From Donghicola eburneus (GTDB taxonomy: Bacteria > Pseudomonadota > Alphaproteobacteria > Rhodobacterales > Rhodobacteraceae): a DNA stretch of 64,000 bases. The stretch spans positions 248,001 to 312,000 of the forward strand of contig NZ_FOXY01000005.1 of NCBI RefSeq assembly GCF_900115865.1. The letters are read 5' to 3'. A program made the position numbers and the translations under genes. Of this stretch, positions 26,809 to 36,063 are shown piece after piece (position 1 is the first letter of the stretch; each line of letters begins with the position of its first letter). Under the pieces are notes generated by a model. That model was given only the letters and a program-made list of their open reading frames with translations, was not told where the DNA came from and did not search any database.

Positions 26809-28119
26809 TTAAGCGAGCATCATCATCGGGTTCTCGAGGTTCTCTGCGATCGCCTTCAGCAGCTCGGCTCCCAGTGCGCCATCAATCACACGGTGATCAA
26901 CGCTCAGGGTGACGGACATGACGGTCGCCACTTCGATTTCGCCCTCTGCGTTCACCACTGGTTTTTTCACGCCAGCACCAACCGCAAGGATCGCACCGTG
27001 AGGCGGGTTAATCACAGCGTCGAAGTTGTCGATGCCGAACATGCCGAGGTTCGAGATGGCAAAGCTGCCGCCTTGGTACTCGTGGGGCGCAAGTTTGCGG
27101 TCACGGGCGCGTTTCGCCAGATCCTTCATCTCTGCCGACAGCGCGGACAGGGACTTCATCTCGGCGTCTTTCAGAACGGGCGTGAAGAGACCACCGTCGA
27201 TCGCAACCGCAACGGCTACGTCCGAAGGCTTCAGTTCCAGCACGCGATCACCGGCCCAAACCGCGTTCGCGGTGGGAACGGCCTGCAGCGCCAGCGCCGA
27301 GGCTTTGATGATGAAGTCGTTGACCGACAGCTTCACACCGCGCCCTTCGAGCTGCTTGTTCAGCTGGCTGCGGAACTTCAGCAGCGCGTCCAGTTTGATG
27401 TCGCGGCGCAGGTAGAAGTGCGGGATGGTCTGCTTGGCTTCGGTCAGGCGGCCCGCAATGGTCTTGCGCATACCGTCGAGCTTCTTCTCTTCGAACTCGC
27501 GGCCCTCGTACATTTTGAGCACGGCGTCGGTCGACGGACCCGCAGGCGCGGCGGCAGCTGCGGGCGCAGCGGCAGGGGCAGCAGCTGCAGGCGCGGCGGC
27601 TTCGGCCTTGGGCGCGGCAGTTGCGTTTTCCACGTCGGCTTTGACGATACGGCCACGGGGGCCCGAGCCTTTGATCGACTTCAGGTCCAGACCTTTGTCC
27701 GCAGCGATGCGACGCGCCAAGGGAGACGAGAAGATGCGGTCACCGCTGTCAGTGGTTGCCGCCGCAGGGGCAGGGGCCGCAGCCGAAGGCGTTGCCGCCG
27801 CGGCTTTGGTCTCTTCGGCTTTGGGCGCTTCTGCCGGAGCCGCCGCAGGGGCCGCTCCGATATCGTCCGCGCTTTCGCCTTCGGCCAACAGAACCGCGAT
27901 GGGGCTGTTGACCTTCACGCCTTCGGTGCCTTCGGCGATCAGGATCTTGCCGATCACGCCTTCGTCCACAGCTTCGAATTCCATGGTGGCTTTGTCGGTT
28001 TCGATCTCGGCCAGCAGGTCGCCCGAGTTCACGGTGTCACCCTCTTTGACCAGCCATTTGGCCAGTGTACCCTCTTCCATGGTCGGAGACAGGGCGGGCA
28101 TCAGGATTTCGGTAGGCAT
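26809..28119 (-). CDS. pdhC: Pyruvate dehydrogenase E2, dihydrolipoamide acetyltransferase
   Basis: A 436-residue E2. One lipoyl domain (1-80) has the modified Lys in ETDKATMEF. An Ala/Pro-rich linker follows, then the E1/E3-binding domain ([32 protein letters not shown]), a second Ala/Pro linker and the catalytic domain with the active-site DHRVIDG near the end. It moves acetyl groups from E1 to CoA in the core of the cytoplasmic complex. It starts 12 bases after pdhB. Its lipoyl domain is almost identical to that of PdhB. Confidence 0.97.
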   Translation of the reverse strand: MPTEILMPALSPTMEEGTLAKWLVKEGDTVNSGDLLAEIETDKATMEFEAVDEGVIGKILIAEGTEGVKVNSPIAVLLAEGESADDIGAAPAAAPAEAPKAEETKAAAATPSAAAPAPAAATTDSGDRIFSSPLARRIAADKGLDLKSIKGSGPRGRIVKADVENATAAPKAEAAAPAAAAPAAAPAAAAAPAGPSTDAVLKMYEGREFEEKKLDGMRKTIAGRLTEAKQTIPHFYLRRDIKLDALLKFRSQLNKQLEGRGVKLSVNDFIIKASALALQAVPTANAVWAGDRVLELKPSDVAVAVAIDGGLFTPVLKDAEMKSLSALSAEMKDLAKRARDRKLAPHEYQGGSFAISNLGMFGIDNFDAVINPPHGAILAVGAGVKKPVVNAEGEIEVATVMSVTLSVDHRVIDGALGAELLKAIAENLENPMMMLA

Positions 28120-28131
28120 TCTGCGATCTCC

Positions 28132-29502
28132 TTAGCGGTAGGTGACTTGTTTGACAGCGTCGATCACCTCGTCGGTGGTGACCAGCGCCAGCTTTTCAAG
28201 GTTCGCGGCGTAGGGCATCGGAACGTCCTTGCCGGTGCAGTTGATCACCGGAGCGTCCAGATAGTCGAACGCTTCCTGCATCAGGATCGAGCTGATGTGG
28301 TTGCCGATCGAGCAGACAGGGAAGCCTTCTTCGACGGTGACGCAGCGGTTGGTCTTCATGACCGACTTGATCACGGTGTCTTTGTCCAGCGGACGCAGGG
28401 TGCGCAGGTCGATGACTTCGGCGCTGATGCCTTCTTCGGCCAGCTTGTCAGCCGCTTCTAGGGCGTAGGTCATGCCGATGCCGAACGAGACGATGGTCAC
28501 ATCGGTACCTTCGCGCCAGATTTTGGCTTTGCCAAAGGGCACGGTGTAGTCGTCTAGAACCGGAACGTCGAACGATTTGCCATACAGGATCTCGTTCTCG
28601 AGGAAGATGACCGGGTTCGGATCGCGCACAGCGGTCTTGAACAGACCTTTGTAGTCCGCTGCCGAGTAAGGCATCACTACCTTCAGGCCGGGGATCTGCG
28701 CGTACCAAGCTGCATAGTCCTGGCTGTGCTGCGCGCCAACGCGGGCGGCGGCGCCGTTCGGACCACGGAACACCATCGGTGCGCCCATCTGGCCGCCCGA
28801 CATGTACAGGGTTTTCGCAGCAGAGTTGATGATCTGGTCGATCGCCTGCATCGAGAAGTTAAAGGTCATGAACTCGACGATGGGCTTCAGACCACCGAAC
28901 GCGGCACCCACGGCCACACCGGCAAAGCCGTGCTCGGTGATGGGGGTGTCGATCACGCGCTTGGCGCCGAATTCGTCCAGCAGGCCTTGGGTGATTTTGT
29001 AGGCACCCTGATATTCGGCGACTTCTTCACCCATGATGAACACGCCTTCGTCGCGGCGCAGTTCTTCGGCGATGGCGCTGTTCAGCGCTTCGCGGACGGT
29101 CATGGATTTGAATTCGGTGCCTTCGGGGATGTCCTGTTCTTCGGGGACAACAACCTCGACCGGACCCTTGGGCGCGGCGGGCGCGCTGGGGGCGGCTTCG
29201 GCAGCAGGCGCGGCGTCTTCTGCAGGGGCAGAAGAGGTCGCCACATCGTCAGCGCTTTCGCCTTCTTCGACCAGCACGGCGATGGGGGTGTTCACCTTTA
29301 CGCCTTCGGTGCCTTCGGCGATCAGGATCTTGCCGATGATGCCTTCATCAACAGCTTCGAATTCCATGGTCGCTTTGTCGGTTTCAATCTCGGCGAGGAT
29401 ATCGCCAGAGTTTACGGTATCGCCTTCTTTGACCAGCCATTTGGCCAGTGTGCCCTCTTCCATCGTGGGCGAAAGGGCGGGCATCAAAACTTCGGTTGCC
29501 AT
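28132..29502 (-). CDS. pdhB: Pyruvate dehydrogenase E1 beta subunit with N-terminal lipoyl domain
   Basis: A 456-residue protein. Residues 1-80 are a lipoyl domain (ETDKATMEF), joined by an Ala/Pro linker (about 88-118) to the E1-beta core, which contains [37 protein letters not shown] and [15 protein letters not shown]. An E1-beta carrying its own lipoyl domain is known from alphaproteobacteria. With PdhA it decarboxylates pyruvate using thiamine diphosphate. It lies 18 bases after pdhA. Confidence 0.97.
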   Translation of the reverse strand: MATEVLMPALSPTMEEGTLAKWLVKEGDTVNSGDILAEIETDKATMEFEAVDEGIIGKILIAEGTEGVKVNTPIAVLVEEGESADDVATSSAPAEDAAPAAEAAPSAPAAPKGPVEVVVPEEQDIPEGTEFKSMTVREALNSAIAEELRRDEGVFIMGEEVAEYQGAYKITQGLLDEFGAKRVIDTPITEHGFAGVAVGAAFGGLKPIVEFMTFNFSMQAIDQIINSAAKTLYMSGGQMGAPMVFRGPNGAAARVGAQHSQDYAAWYAQIPGLKVVMPYSAADYKGLFKTAVRDPNPVIFLENEILYGKSFDVPVLDDYTVPFGKAKIWREGTDVTIVSFGIGMTYALEAADKLAEEGISAEVIDLRTLRPLDKDTVIKSVMKTNRCVTVEEGFPVCSIGNHISSILMQEAFDYLDAPVINCTGKDVPMPYAANLEKLALVTTDEVIDAVKQVTYR

Positions 29503-29520
29503 AATCCTATGTCCTCTCCC

Positions 29521-30543
29521 TTAGGCGTCTGCTTCTTGGCCTGCGGGCAATTCCGCGGCGTAGATGTCGGTGTAGAGTTCGTCGAGCGCGGGCTCTGGGC
29601 TTTCCTTGGCGAACTCGGCGCTTTCGTTGACAACAGACTTGATCTCTTTGTCGATGGCCTTCAGGTCATCTTCGGACGCGTGGCCGCCAGACAGCAGCAG
29701 TTCGCGCACGTGTTCGATTGCGTCACGCTCTTCTCGCATCTTCTGCACTTCTTCGCGGGTGCGGTATTTCGCAGGGTCCGACATGGAGTGACCGCGGTAA
29801 CGGTATGTTTTCACTTCCAGAATGTAGGGGCCTTTGCCTGCGCGGCAGTGTGCGACAGCTTTCTCTCCGGCTTCTTTGACCGCCAGAACGTCCATGCCGT
29901 CCACTTCTTGACCTGCGATACCGTAGGCTTCGCCACGCTTCCACAGGGCAGGGGATTTGGTCGAACGTGCGACCGAGGTGCCCATGGCGTACTGGTTGTT
30001 CTCGATCACGAAGATGACCGGCAGTTCCCAGAGTTGCGCCATGTTATAGGTCTCGTAGACCTGACCTTGGTTCGCAGCACCGTCGCCAAAGTAGGCAAAC
30101 GTCACGCGGTCATTGCCAAGGTATTTGTCGGCGAATGCCAGACCTGCACCGATCGGCACCTGCGCACCCACGATGCCGTGGCCACCGTAGAAATGCTTCT
30201 CTTTCGAGAACATGTGCATCGAGCCGCCTTTGCCGCGCGAATAGCCGCCTTCGCGGCCGGTCAGTTCGGCCATGACGCCCTTGGGGTCCATGCCGCAGGC
30301 CAGCATGTGGCCGTGGTCGCGGTAGGATGTGACGCGCTTGTCACCTTCGCTTGCTGCCGCCTCAAGGCCGACAACAACAGCTTCCTGACCAATATACAGG
30401 TGGCAGAACCCGCCGATCAGGCCCATGCCATAAAGCTGGCCGGCCTTTTCTTCGAACCGGCGGATCAACAGCATTTCACGATAGTATTCGAGCAGCTCAT
30501 CCGCCGATACATTCGGTTTTGCTGGACTTTTCCGAGTGGCCAT
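29521..30543 (-). CDS. pdhA: Pyruvate dehydrogenase E1 alpha subunit
   Basis: A 340-residue E1-alpha. EYYREMLLIRRFEEKAGQLY opens the domain. The thiamine diphosphate motif is GDGAANQGQVYETYNMA ... ENNQYAMGTS, and the phosphorylation-loop region YRYRGHSMSDPAKYRT is conserved. The ATG at 30543 has GGGAGGGGACGG upstream; the longer open frame has no similarity. First gene of pdhA-pdhB-pdhC; no lpd gene is in the window, so E3 must be encoded elsewhere. A 20-bp palindrome lies 28 bp before the start. Confidence 0.97.
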   Translation of the reverse strand: MATRKSPAKPNVSADELLEYYREMLLIRRFEEKAGQLYGMGLIGGFCHLYIGQEAVVVGLEAAASEGDKRVTSYRDHGHMLACGMDPKGVMAELTGREGGYSRGKGGSMHMFSKEKHFYGGHGIVGAQVPIGAGLAFADKYLGNDRVTFAYFGDGAANQGQVYETYNMAQLWELPVIFVIENNQYAMGTSVARSTKSPALWKRGEAYGIAGQEVDGMDVLAVKEAGEKAVAHCRAGKGPYILEVKTYRYRGHSMSDPAKYRTREEVQKMREERDAIEHVRELLLSGGHASEDDLKAIDKEIKSVVNESAEFAKESPEPALDELYTDIYAAELPAGQEADA

Positions 30544-30570
30544 AATCCGTCCCCTCCCATTTTCAAGCAA

Positions 30571-30590
30571 ATAGTTTAACGTTGAACTAT
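30571..30590. promoter_or_regulatory. 20-bp palindrome before pdhA, probable operator
   Basis: ATAGTTTAACGTTGAACTAT is an inverted repeat with 9 of 10 pairs matching. It lies 28-47 bp before the pdhA start, where a repressor would block transcription. Its AT-rich form resembles sites of MarR-type dimers more than the PdhR site of E. coli. No regulator gene is adjacent. Confidence 0.55.
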
Positions 30591-30722
30591 CTATATCGCA
30601 TCTATTTCCATGATGCGAGAGAAAATCTTGCACACCCGAAAAACGAGAGTCTTTCTGCGTATCTGTTAGGAGGAGTGGGTTGTCTGGTGTGCAATTTTTT
30701 ACAAAAGGTGTAATTCGTATAC

Positions 30723-30749
30723 AAAAAAACCGCCCCCCGAAGGGAGCGG
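30723..30749 (-). terminator. Intrinsic terminator of the FtsB/DivIC-like gene
   Basis: CCGCTCCC pairs with GGGGGCGG around a TTCG-type tetraloop on the minus strand, followed by seven Ts. It lies 30 bases after the stop of the gene at 30779. Confidence 0.9.
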
Positions 30750-30778
30750 CCTTGTCGTGTGAGTGGTGACAAGTATTC

Positions 30779-31075
30779 TTAGCGGATGACGATCTCGTCG
30801 GAGCGAACCATCCCAAGGACCTCGCGGGCTTGCTCGTCGAGCAGCTCTAGGTCCAAAAATCCGTCAGACAGGCGACGAGTTAAATTCTCCATCCTGTCGA
30901 CATCTGCTTGCAGCGATGCAAGCTCGGCGCGAAGCGCCAGTGTTTCTGCCTCGATTTCAGCGCGGCGGAATACGCCGTAATCACCCTGAACCGCAGCGAA
31001 AGTAAAGTATAGACCTAACGTAAAGGCCGCAGTGAAGTATATCAAGAACCCGAGACCGGGACGTTGGTTCGACAT
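30779..31075 (-). CDS. Septum formation initiator (FtsB/DivIC-like)
   Basis: A 98-residue protein. One membrane helix at about 8-28 (LGFLIYFTAAFTLGLYFTFAA) is followed by a coiled coil (about 37-70, RRAEIEAETLALRAELASLQ) and a C-terminal segment LDLELLDEQAREVLGMVRSDE, the family ending. FtsB-type proteins join FtsL and FtsQ to activate septal wall synthesis. The ATG at 31075 follows AGAGGC. Location next to pgk and pdhA; a terminator separates it from pdhA. Confidence 0.88.
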   Translation of the reverse strand: MSNQRPGLGFLIYFTAAFTLGLYFTFAAVQGDYGVFRRAEIEAETLALRAELASLQADVDRMENLTRRLSDGFLDLELLDEQAREVLGMVRSDEIVIR

Positions 31076-31167
31076 GCTGCCTCTGGCGGTTTTCCGCTCT
31101 ATTCGTTGCATTAGCCTGTGGATAACATACTGCCACAACGATACAAATCAGGGAATACCCCAAATTT

Positions 31168-31194
31168 GGGGGGACATTCGCAAACATTCCCCCC
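31168..31194 (-). terminator. Inverted repeat downstream of pgk
   Basis: GGGGGGA pairs with TCCCCCC over a 13-base loop on the minus strand, 16 bases after the pgk stop; only AAATTT follows, so termination would be weak. The perfect palindrome CCCCAAATTTGGGG (31158-31171) overlaps it. Confidence 0.45.
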
Positions 31195-31209
31195 ATTTTG
31201 TGGTGTGAC

Positions 31210-32385
31210 CTAGCCCAGAGCGGCGACGCCAGGCAGGGTTTTGCCTTCCATCCACTCCAAAAACGCACCGCCAGCGGTGGAGATGTAAGTGAAGTCGTCA
31301 GCCGCACCGGCCTGATTCAGTGCCGAAACGGTATCGCCGCCACCTGCAATCGAAATCAGTTTGCCCTGCTGGGTCAACACGGCAGCTGCCTTGGCGGCGG
31401 CATTGGTCGCAGCATTGAAGGGCTCGATCTCGAAGGCACCAAGGGGGCCGTTCCAGATCAGGGTTTTCGACTGCTCAAACACCGAAACGATCTTTTCGAC
31501 CGCAGCTGTGCCCGCATCCAGGATCATCGCATCCTCGGGGCAGGCGGTGTTCGCGACGGTTTCATGCTTGGTGTTCGCGGCAAATTCCCACGCCACGACA
31601 ACATCTTCGGGCAGAACAATCTCGCAGCCTGCGCCGCTGGCTTTGTCCATGATCTCTTTGGCGGTGCCGGTCAGGTCATGCTCGCACAGGGACTTGCCGA
31701 CGCTGATGCCTTGGGCCGCGAGGAAGGTGTTGGCCATGCCGCCACCGATCACCAGATAGTCGACCTTCTCGATCAGGTTGGACAGCAGGTCCAGCTTGGT
31801 CGAGACTTTGGCACCGCCGACAACCGCAACAACGGGGCGTTCGGGTTGTCCCAGAGCGGACTCCAGTGCGGTCAGTTCGGCTTCCATGTTGCGTCCGGCG
31901 CACGCGGGCAGCAGATGCGCGAGCCCCTCGGTCGAGGCATGCGCGCGGTGCGCTGCCGAGAAAGCGTCGTTGCAGAAAATGTCACCCAAAGCTGCGAATT
32001 CTTTCGCGAGCGCGGGGTCGTTTTTCTCTTCGCCGGGGTGGAAGCGGGTGTTTTCGATCAGCACGATGCTGCCGGATTCGGCGGCTGCAACGGCATCTGC
32101 GTCCAGCGCATCGACAAAGGTCACCTTGCGGCCCAAAACCTCTTCGACCTTGGGGGCGACGTGGCTGAGGGACATTTCGGGCACAACTTTGCCCTTGGGG
32201 CGGTCGAAGTGGGCCAGAAGAACCGGAGTACCACCAGCGGCAAAGATCGAGTCGATCGTCGGCTTGATGCGTTCGATGCGGGTTGCGTCTGTGACGACCC
32301 CGTCTTTCATCGGAACGTTGATGTCTACACGGGTCAGAACGCGTTTGCCGTTCAGGTCCATCTGGTCGAGGGTTTTCCAGGCCAT
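31210..32385 (-). CDS. pgk: Phosphoglycerate kinase
   Basis: A 391-residue PGK of normal length. The N-terminal substrate site [20 protein letters not shown] is the family signature, followed by [11 protein letters not shown] and a C-terminal nucleotide domain with [25 protein letters not shown] and [13 protein letters not shown]. It makes ATP from 1,3-bisphosphoglycerate in glycolysis. It is read divergently from the cyclophilin pair across 130 bp. Confidence 0.97.
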   Translation of the reverse strand: MAWKTLDQMDLNGKRVLTRVDINVPMKDGVVTDATRIERIKPTIDSIFAAGGTPVLLAHFDRPKGKVVPEMSLSHVAPKVEEVLGRKVTFVDALDADAVAAAESGSIVLIENTRFHPGEEKNDPALAKEFAALGDIFCNDAFSAAHRAHASTEGLAHLLPACAGRNMEAELTALESALGQPERPVVAVVGGAKVSTKLDLLSNLIEKVDYLVIGGGMANTFLAAQGISVGKSLCEHDLTGTAKEIMDKASGAGCEIVLPEDVVVAWEFAANTKHETVANTACPEDAMILDAGTAAVEKIVSVFEQSKTLIWNGPLGAFEIEPFNAATNAAAKAAAVLTQQGKLISIAGGGDTVSALNQAGAADDFTYISTAGGAFLEWMEGKTLPGVAALG

Positions 32386-32515
32386 AATCGTGGCTCCTCC
32401 TAAATATAACCTGCGCGTTTCTTCGCGTGTCGGGACGCTCAGGTCAACGGCTTAGCTTGGCAATCCTGCGTCCAAGGCTTAAGTCTGTGCGCAAATACCA
32501 ATGAGAGGACCAGTT

Positions 32516-33022
32516 ATGGCCGAGATCAAAGATCCTGAAAACACCATCCTGATCGAACTGAAGGACGGTACCGTGACCATCGAACTGCTGGCCGACGTCG
32601 CGCCCAAGCATGCAGAACGCATGAAAGAACTGGCCCGCGAAGGCGCGTACGACAACGTCGCGTTCCACCGTGTGATCGACGGCTTCATGGCGCAGACCGG
32701 CGACGTGCAGCACGCGAACATGGAAAAGGACTACAACCCTGGCCGCGCAGGCACCGGTGGGTCGGACAAGCCCGATCTGCCCGCAGAATTCAGCAAGCTG
32801 CCCCACGACCGCGGCACCCTGGGTGCGGCGCGTTCGATGAACCCGAACTCGGCCAACTCGCAGTTCTTTATTAACTTCAAGGACAACCACTTCCTGAACG
32901 GTCAGTACACCGTTTATGGCCGTGTGATTTCCGGCATGGAGTTCGTGGACAAGATTGCGCGCGGCGAGCCCCCTGCGAACCCTGACCGCATGATCAGCGT
33001 CAAGGTGGCCGCGGATGCGTAA
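32516..33022 (+). CDS. ppiB: Cytoplasmic peptidyl-prolyl cis-trans isomerase (cyclophilin)
   Basis: A 168-residue bacterial cyclophilin without a signal peptide. Conserved segments are LLADVAPKHAERMKELAREG, VAFHRVIDGFMAQTGDVQH (active site), and SMNPNSANSQFFINFKDNHFLNG. It speeds proline isomerisation in the cytoplasm. The ATG at 32516 follows GAGAGGACC. It overlaps the next gene, an exported cyclophilin, by 8 bases. Confidence 0.94.
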   Translation: MAEIKDPENTILIELKDGTVTIELLADVAPKHAERMKELAREGAYDNVAFHRVIDGFMAQTGDVQHANMEKDYNPGRAGTGGSDKPDLPAEFSKLPHDRGTLGAARSMNPNSANSQFFINFKDNHFLNGQYTVYGRVISGMEFVDKIARGEPPANPDRMISVKVAADA

Positions 33023-33569
33023 TCTGTTGGCTCTGGGTTTTGCACTGGTTGCAGGCCCCGCACTGGCAACCGGTCTGGATATCACCATCTCGGGCGAGGC
33101 CACTGGCACCGTCCACGTGGACCTGTTCGAAGATGTCGCCCCGCAGCACGTCGAGCAGATCACCGCTCTGGCAGCCGAAGGGGCTTATGATGGCGTGGTG
33201 TTCCACCGCGTGATCGACGGCTTTATGGCGCAGACGGGTGACGTGCAGTTCGGCAAAATGGGCGAAGGCTTTGACATCCGCCGCGCCGGTATGGGCGGGT
33301 CGGATCGCGAGGACTTGCAGGCCGAGTTTTCGGACAAGTCGTTCGAGCGCGGTGTTGTCGGCATGGCGCGGTCTCAGGACCCGAATTCGGCGAACTCGCA
33401 GTTCTTTATCATGTTCGCGCCTGCGCCCCATCTGAATGGTGGTTACACCATCGTGGGCGAAGTGACCGAGGGCATGGACGTGGTTGATGCGATCAAGCGC
33501 GGCGCGGGTCGCAATGGCGCTGTTGTCGGCGAACCTGACGTGATGACCAAGGTTGAAGTCACCGAATAA
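33015..33569 (+). CDS. Exported peptidyl-prolyl isomerase (cyclophilin)
   Basis: A 184-residue cyclophilin with an N-terminal signal peptide (RNLLALGFALVAGPALA, cleavage near residue 18). The domain has VVFHRVIDGFMAQTGDVQFG and RSQDPNSANSQFFIMFAPAPHLNG. It should act on proteins folding in the periplasm. It overlaps ppiB by 8 bp, and the two proteins are clearly similar, so they probably arose by duplication with a change of address. Confidence 0.93.
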   Translation: MRNLLALGFALVAGPALATGLDITISGEATGTVHVDLFEDVAPQHVEQITALAAEGAYDGVVFHRVIDGFMAQTGDVQFGKMGEGFDIRRAGMGGSDREDLQAEFSDKSFERGVVGMARSQDPNSANSQFFIMFAPAPHLNGGYTIVGEVTEGMDVVDAIKRGAGRNGAVVGEPDVMTKVEVTE

Positions 33570-33603
33570 GAGCTGACGCTGTGCGCCGCTATCGCGGCGG
33601 ATT

Positions 33604-33626
33604 GGGTATTTTTACCAAGAAAGAGG
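33604..33626 (+). repeat. Dispersed 3'-end motif, copy 4
   Basis: GGGTATTTTTACCAAGAAAG plus AGG, 34 bases after the stop of the exported cyclophilin gene and in its orientation. Its 3' end runs directly into the terminator stem. Confidence 0.65.
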
Positions 33627-33657
33627 GGCAGGCGCTGTTGAGCGTCTGCCCCTTTTC
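33625..33657 (+). terminator. Intrinsic terminator of the cyclophilin pair
   Basis: GGGGCAGGCGCT pairs with AGCGTCTGCCCC (one mismatch or wobble) over GTTG and is followed by TTTT. Confidence 0.88.
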
Positions 33658-34568
33658 TATTTGGCAAACAGGCGCGTGAAAGGGCCAATGAGAGTTGTGG
33701 GGCCTTGGGTGTGGGCCTGTGCCCCTGTGCCGAGTTTGAAGCGGGCCAGACCTGCGGCGAGATCGGTGTCCAGAATGCCAAGGTCGAGACGCGTGATCCC
33801 TTGGTCGCGCAGGGTCAGCGCGGCAAAGAACAGCAGAAGGTTTTGCGCGTGCACCTTGCGTCCCTCAGCTGTGGTCCACGCAATCTGGTAGGTGGCGCTG
33901 TCGCCGTGGATCAGGATCAAGAGAGCGGCCATCGGGTCGCCTTTGTGGAGGGCAGTCAGGGTGAAGCCCTTGCCCTGCATGCACGCCCACGTGGCGATAA
34001 AGGTGGGGGGATAGGGGCGGAAGCGTTTCAGCTTGGCTTGTTCCGCGTTGGTTTTCAGCAGCCAGTGATCGGGCGCGGTTGGAAGAGGCTCTTTGCGGAT
34101 CGACAGACCTGATGCTTCTGCTTTGACCAGACGGTTGCGCCACTTCTGGCAGAGCCCTGCGCGGAGGTCCGTTCGCAAATCCCAGATGGCCGAGGTTGCC
34201 GGCGTCATAATCGGGATGGCGCGCCGTGCGATGGGGTCGTCGGCGCTGTTTGGCGTTATCAGGATGGCGCGTGCCTTGATGCGCTCTGTTAATCCTGTCA
34301 GGGCGGTTTGCTTTTGTATGCTCGATAGGTGTTCCGACCAGATCGGACCGCCGATGATGGATGCGACCGTGCCGATCACCGGAACCTGCCGGAAGAGAAC
34401 ATGTGCCTGACCCAGAGGTGCGGAGACATCCCCGAGGGTCAGGCAAAGTGTTTTATGACCCAGTGCCGCGCAAGTTCTGTGGTATGCCGCGCTTTGCTGC
34501 AGGGGAACCGTGTGAAAGGCCGGGGGGATGGCTGACTGTTCGGTCCATGCAGGGTTCATGGACATCAT
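33657..34568 (-). CDS. FemAB/GNAT-like acyltransferase
   Basis: A 303-residue protein that looks like a GNAT protein of the FemAB-like (Acetyltransf_6) type. SAYYH-like N-terminal YHRTCAALGHKTLCL, the Arg/Lys-rich KWRNRLVKAEASGLSIRKEP in the middle, and LTALHKGDPMAALLILIHGDSATYQIAWTT, which is the donor-binding strand of the fold, support this. The substrate is unknown; relatives transfer amino-acyl or acyl groups to cell-envelope targets. The start is uncertain: three in-frame ATGs lie within 10 bases and none has a clear binding site. Confidence 0.75.
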   Translation of the reverse strand: MMSMNPAWTEQSAIPPAFHTVPLQQSAAYHRTCAALGHKTLCLTLGDVSAPLGQAHVLFRQVPVIGTVASIIGGPIWSEHLSSIQKQTALTGLTERIKARAILITPNSADDPIARRAIPIMTPATSAIWDLRTDLRAGLCQKWRNRLVKAEASGLSIRKEPLPTAPDHWLLKTNAEQAKLKRFRPYPPTFIATWACMQGKGFTLTALHKGDPMAALLILIHGDSATYQIAWTTAEGRKVHAQNLLLFFAALTLRDQGITRLDLGILDTDLAAGLARFKLGTGAQAHTQGPTTLIGPFTRLFAK

Positions 34569-34605
34569 TAACCATATCTAAACTTAACGATTGGTTAATG
34601 GCCGT

Positions 34606-34752
34606 ATGAAAAATTTTAAGACACCTGAAAAAACCGTAAAGGGCGTTCACGCAAGAGCGCCCCGACCAACACTGATCGGGGCGCTCTGGCTGTTTTGTGT
34701 GCTGGCTGTGCCCGTCTACTTGGGGCTTAGCCTGATCGATTGGTTGGTTTAG
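34606..34752 (+). CDS. Possible 48-residue single-pass membrane protein
   Basis: A short frame from ATG 34606 to TAG 34750-34752. A basic start ([20 protein letters not shown]) precedes one long hydrophobic segment ([18 protein letters not shown] then LSLIDWLV). This is what a real small membrane protein looks like, but the region also holds a perfect 12-bp hairpin, the likely tyrS terminator, and the last 4 bases overlap the tyrS stop on the other strand. The ribosome binding site is weak. No homologue is known to me. Confidence 0.4.
   Translation: MKNFKTPEKTVKGVHARAPRPTLIGALWLFCVLAVPVYLGLSLIDWLV
34654..34687 (-). terminator. Strong hairpin downstream of tyrS
   Basis: AGAGCGCCCCGA and TCGGGGCGCTCT form a perfect 12-bp stem with a 10-base loop, 61 bases beyond the tyrS stop on the minus strand. 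There is no long T-run on either side. It lies inside the 48-codon frame on the other strand. Confidence 0.55.
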
Positions 34753-35999
34753 CCCAGTTCGACGATGGCGTGACGCTTCTTGCCTGCGCTGAGTTTTAGC
34801 GGGCTCGACAGATCGGCGGCAGTGATCAGCTTGCCCGCGTCGGTGACGGCCTCGTCGTCGATCTTGGCGCCGTTGTCGGCGATCAGGCGCTTGGCCTCTT
34901 TGCCAGTGGCCGCAAGGCCGGAACGGACAAAGATTTGCACGACAGAGATGCCATCGCCAAGCTCATCGGCCGACAGGGTCAGACGGGGCAGGTCACCGCC
35001 AGCGATACCCTTTTCAAAGACCTCTTTGGCGGTGGCTTCGGCGGCTTTGGCCGCTTCGACCCCGTGGAGCAGGCTGGTGACTTCGTTCGCCAGAATGATC
35101 TTGGCTTCGTTGATTTCCGACCCTTGCAGGGCCCCCAGACGCTCGCACTCGTCCACGGGCAGCTCGGTATAGAGCTTCAGGAAGCGGCCAGTGTCCGCGT
35201 CCGTGGTGTTGCGCCAGAACTGCCAGAAGTCATAGGGCGACAGCATGTCGGCGTTCAGCCACATGGCGCCGCCTTGGCTTTTGCCCATCTTCTTGCCGTC
35301 GCTGGTGGTCAGCAGGGGCGAGGTCAGGCCGTAGATTTCGTGATCCAGCACGCGACGGGTCAGGTCGATGCCGTTGACGATGTTGCCCCACTGGTCCGAG
35401 CCGCCCATTTGCAAGAGACAGCCATAGCGGCGGTTCAGCTCGAGGAAGTCATAGGCCTGCAGGATCATGTAGTTGAATTCGAGGAAGCTGAGCGACTGTT
35501 CGCGGTCCAGACGGGATTTCACCGATTCGAACGACAGCATGCGGTTCACGCTGAAATGGCGGCCGATGTCGCGCAGGAACTCGAGGTAGTTCAGGTTGTC
35601 CAGCCACTCGGCGTTGTTCAGCATGATCGCGCCGTTGGGCGCGTCGCTGTAGCTAAGGTAGCGGGCAAAGACCTGCTGCATCCCGTCGATGTTCGACTGG
35701 ATTTGATCGGGGCCAAGCAGGGGACGTTCATCGCTGCGGAAGGACGGATCGCCCACTTTGGTGGTGCCGCCGCCCATCAAGGTGATGGGTTTGTGGCCGG
35801 TTTTCTGCAGCCAGCGCAGCATCATGATATTGAGCAGATGCCCGACGTGCAGCGACGCGGCGGTGGCGTCGTATCCGATATACGCAGGGACAGTGCCCGC
35901 CATCAGCGCGTCATCGAGGCTCTGATAGTCGGTGCAATCCGCCAGATAGCCGCGCTCGATCATGATGCGCAGGAATTCAGACTTTGGATGGTAGGTCAT
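34749..35999 (-). CDS. tyrS: Tyrosyl-tRNA synthetase
   Basis: A 416-residue class I synthetase. The HIGH motif is seen as HVGH in [14 protein letters not shown], the Tyr pocket as YDATAAS, the tRNA-side as [12 protein letters not shown], and the KMSKS motif as [11 protein letters not shown]-terminal S4 RNA-binding domain (about residues 345-416, [20 protein letters not shown]) completes it. The ATG at 35999 follows AGGGAC. It is read divergently from anmK across 64 bp. Confidence 0.97.
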   Translation of the reverse strand: MTYHPKSEFLRIMIERGYLADCTDYQSLDDALMAGTVPAYIGYDATAASLHVGHLLNIMMLRWLQKTGHKPITLMGGGTTKVGDPSFRSDERPLLGPDQIQSNIDGMQQVFARYLSYSDAPNGAIMLNNAEWLDNLNYLEFLRDIGRHFSVNRMLSFESVKSRLDREQSLSFLEFNYMILQAYDFLELNRRYGCLLQMGGSDQWGNIVNGIDLTRRVLDHEIYGLTSPLLTTSDGKKMGKSQGGAMWLNADMLSPYDFWQFWRNTTDADTGRFLKLYTELPVDECERLGALQGSEINEAKIILANEVTSLLHGVEAAKAAEATAKEVFEKGIAGGDLPRLTLSADELGDGISVVQIFVRSGLAATGKEAKRLIADNGAKIDDEAVTDAGKLITAADLSSPLKLSAGKKRHAIVELG

Positions 36000-36063
36000 T
36001 GCACTTGTCCCTTTTACGGTTGCGAGGCACTCTATAGAGCGGTTGCGAGCAGAGGAAAAGCGC

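Noticed and set aside
26791-30579. Long plus-strand open frames across pdhC, pdhB and pdhA (556 and 617 codons)
   Set aside because: They lie antisense to well-supported genes, have odd Arg/Phe/Gly-rich composition and no domains.
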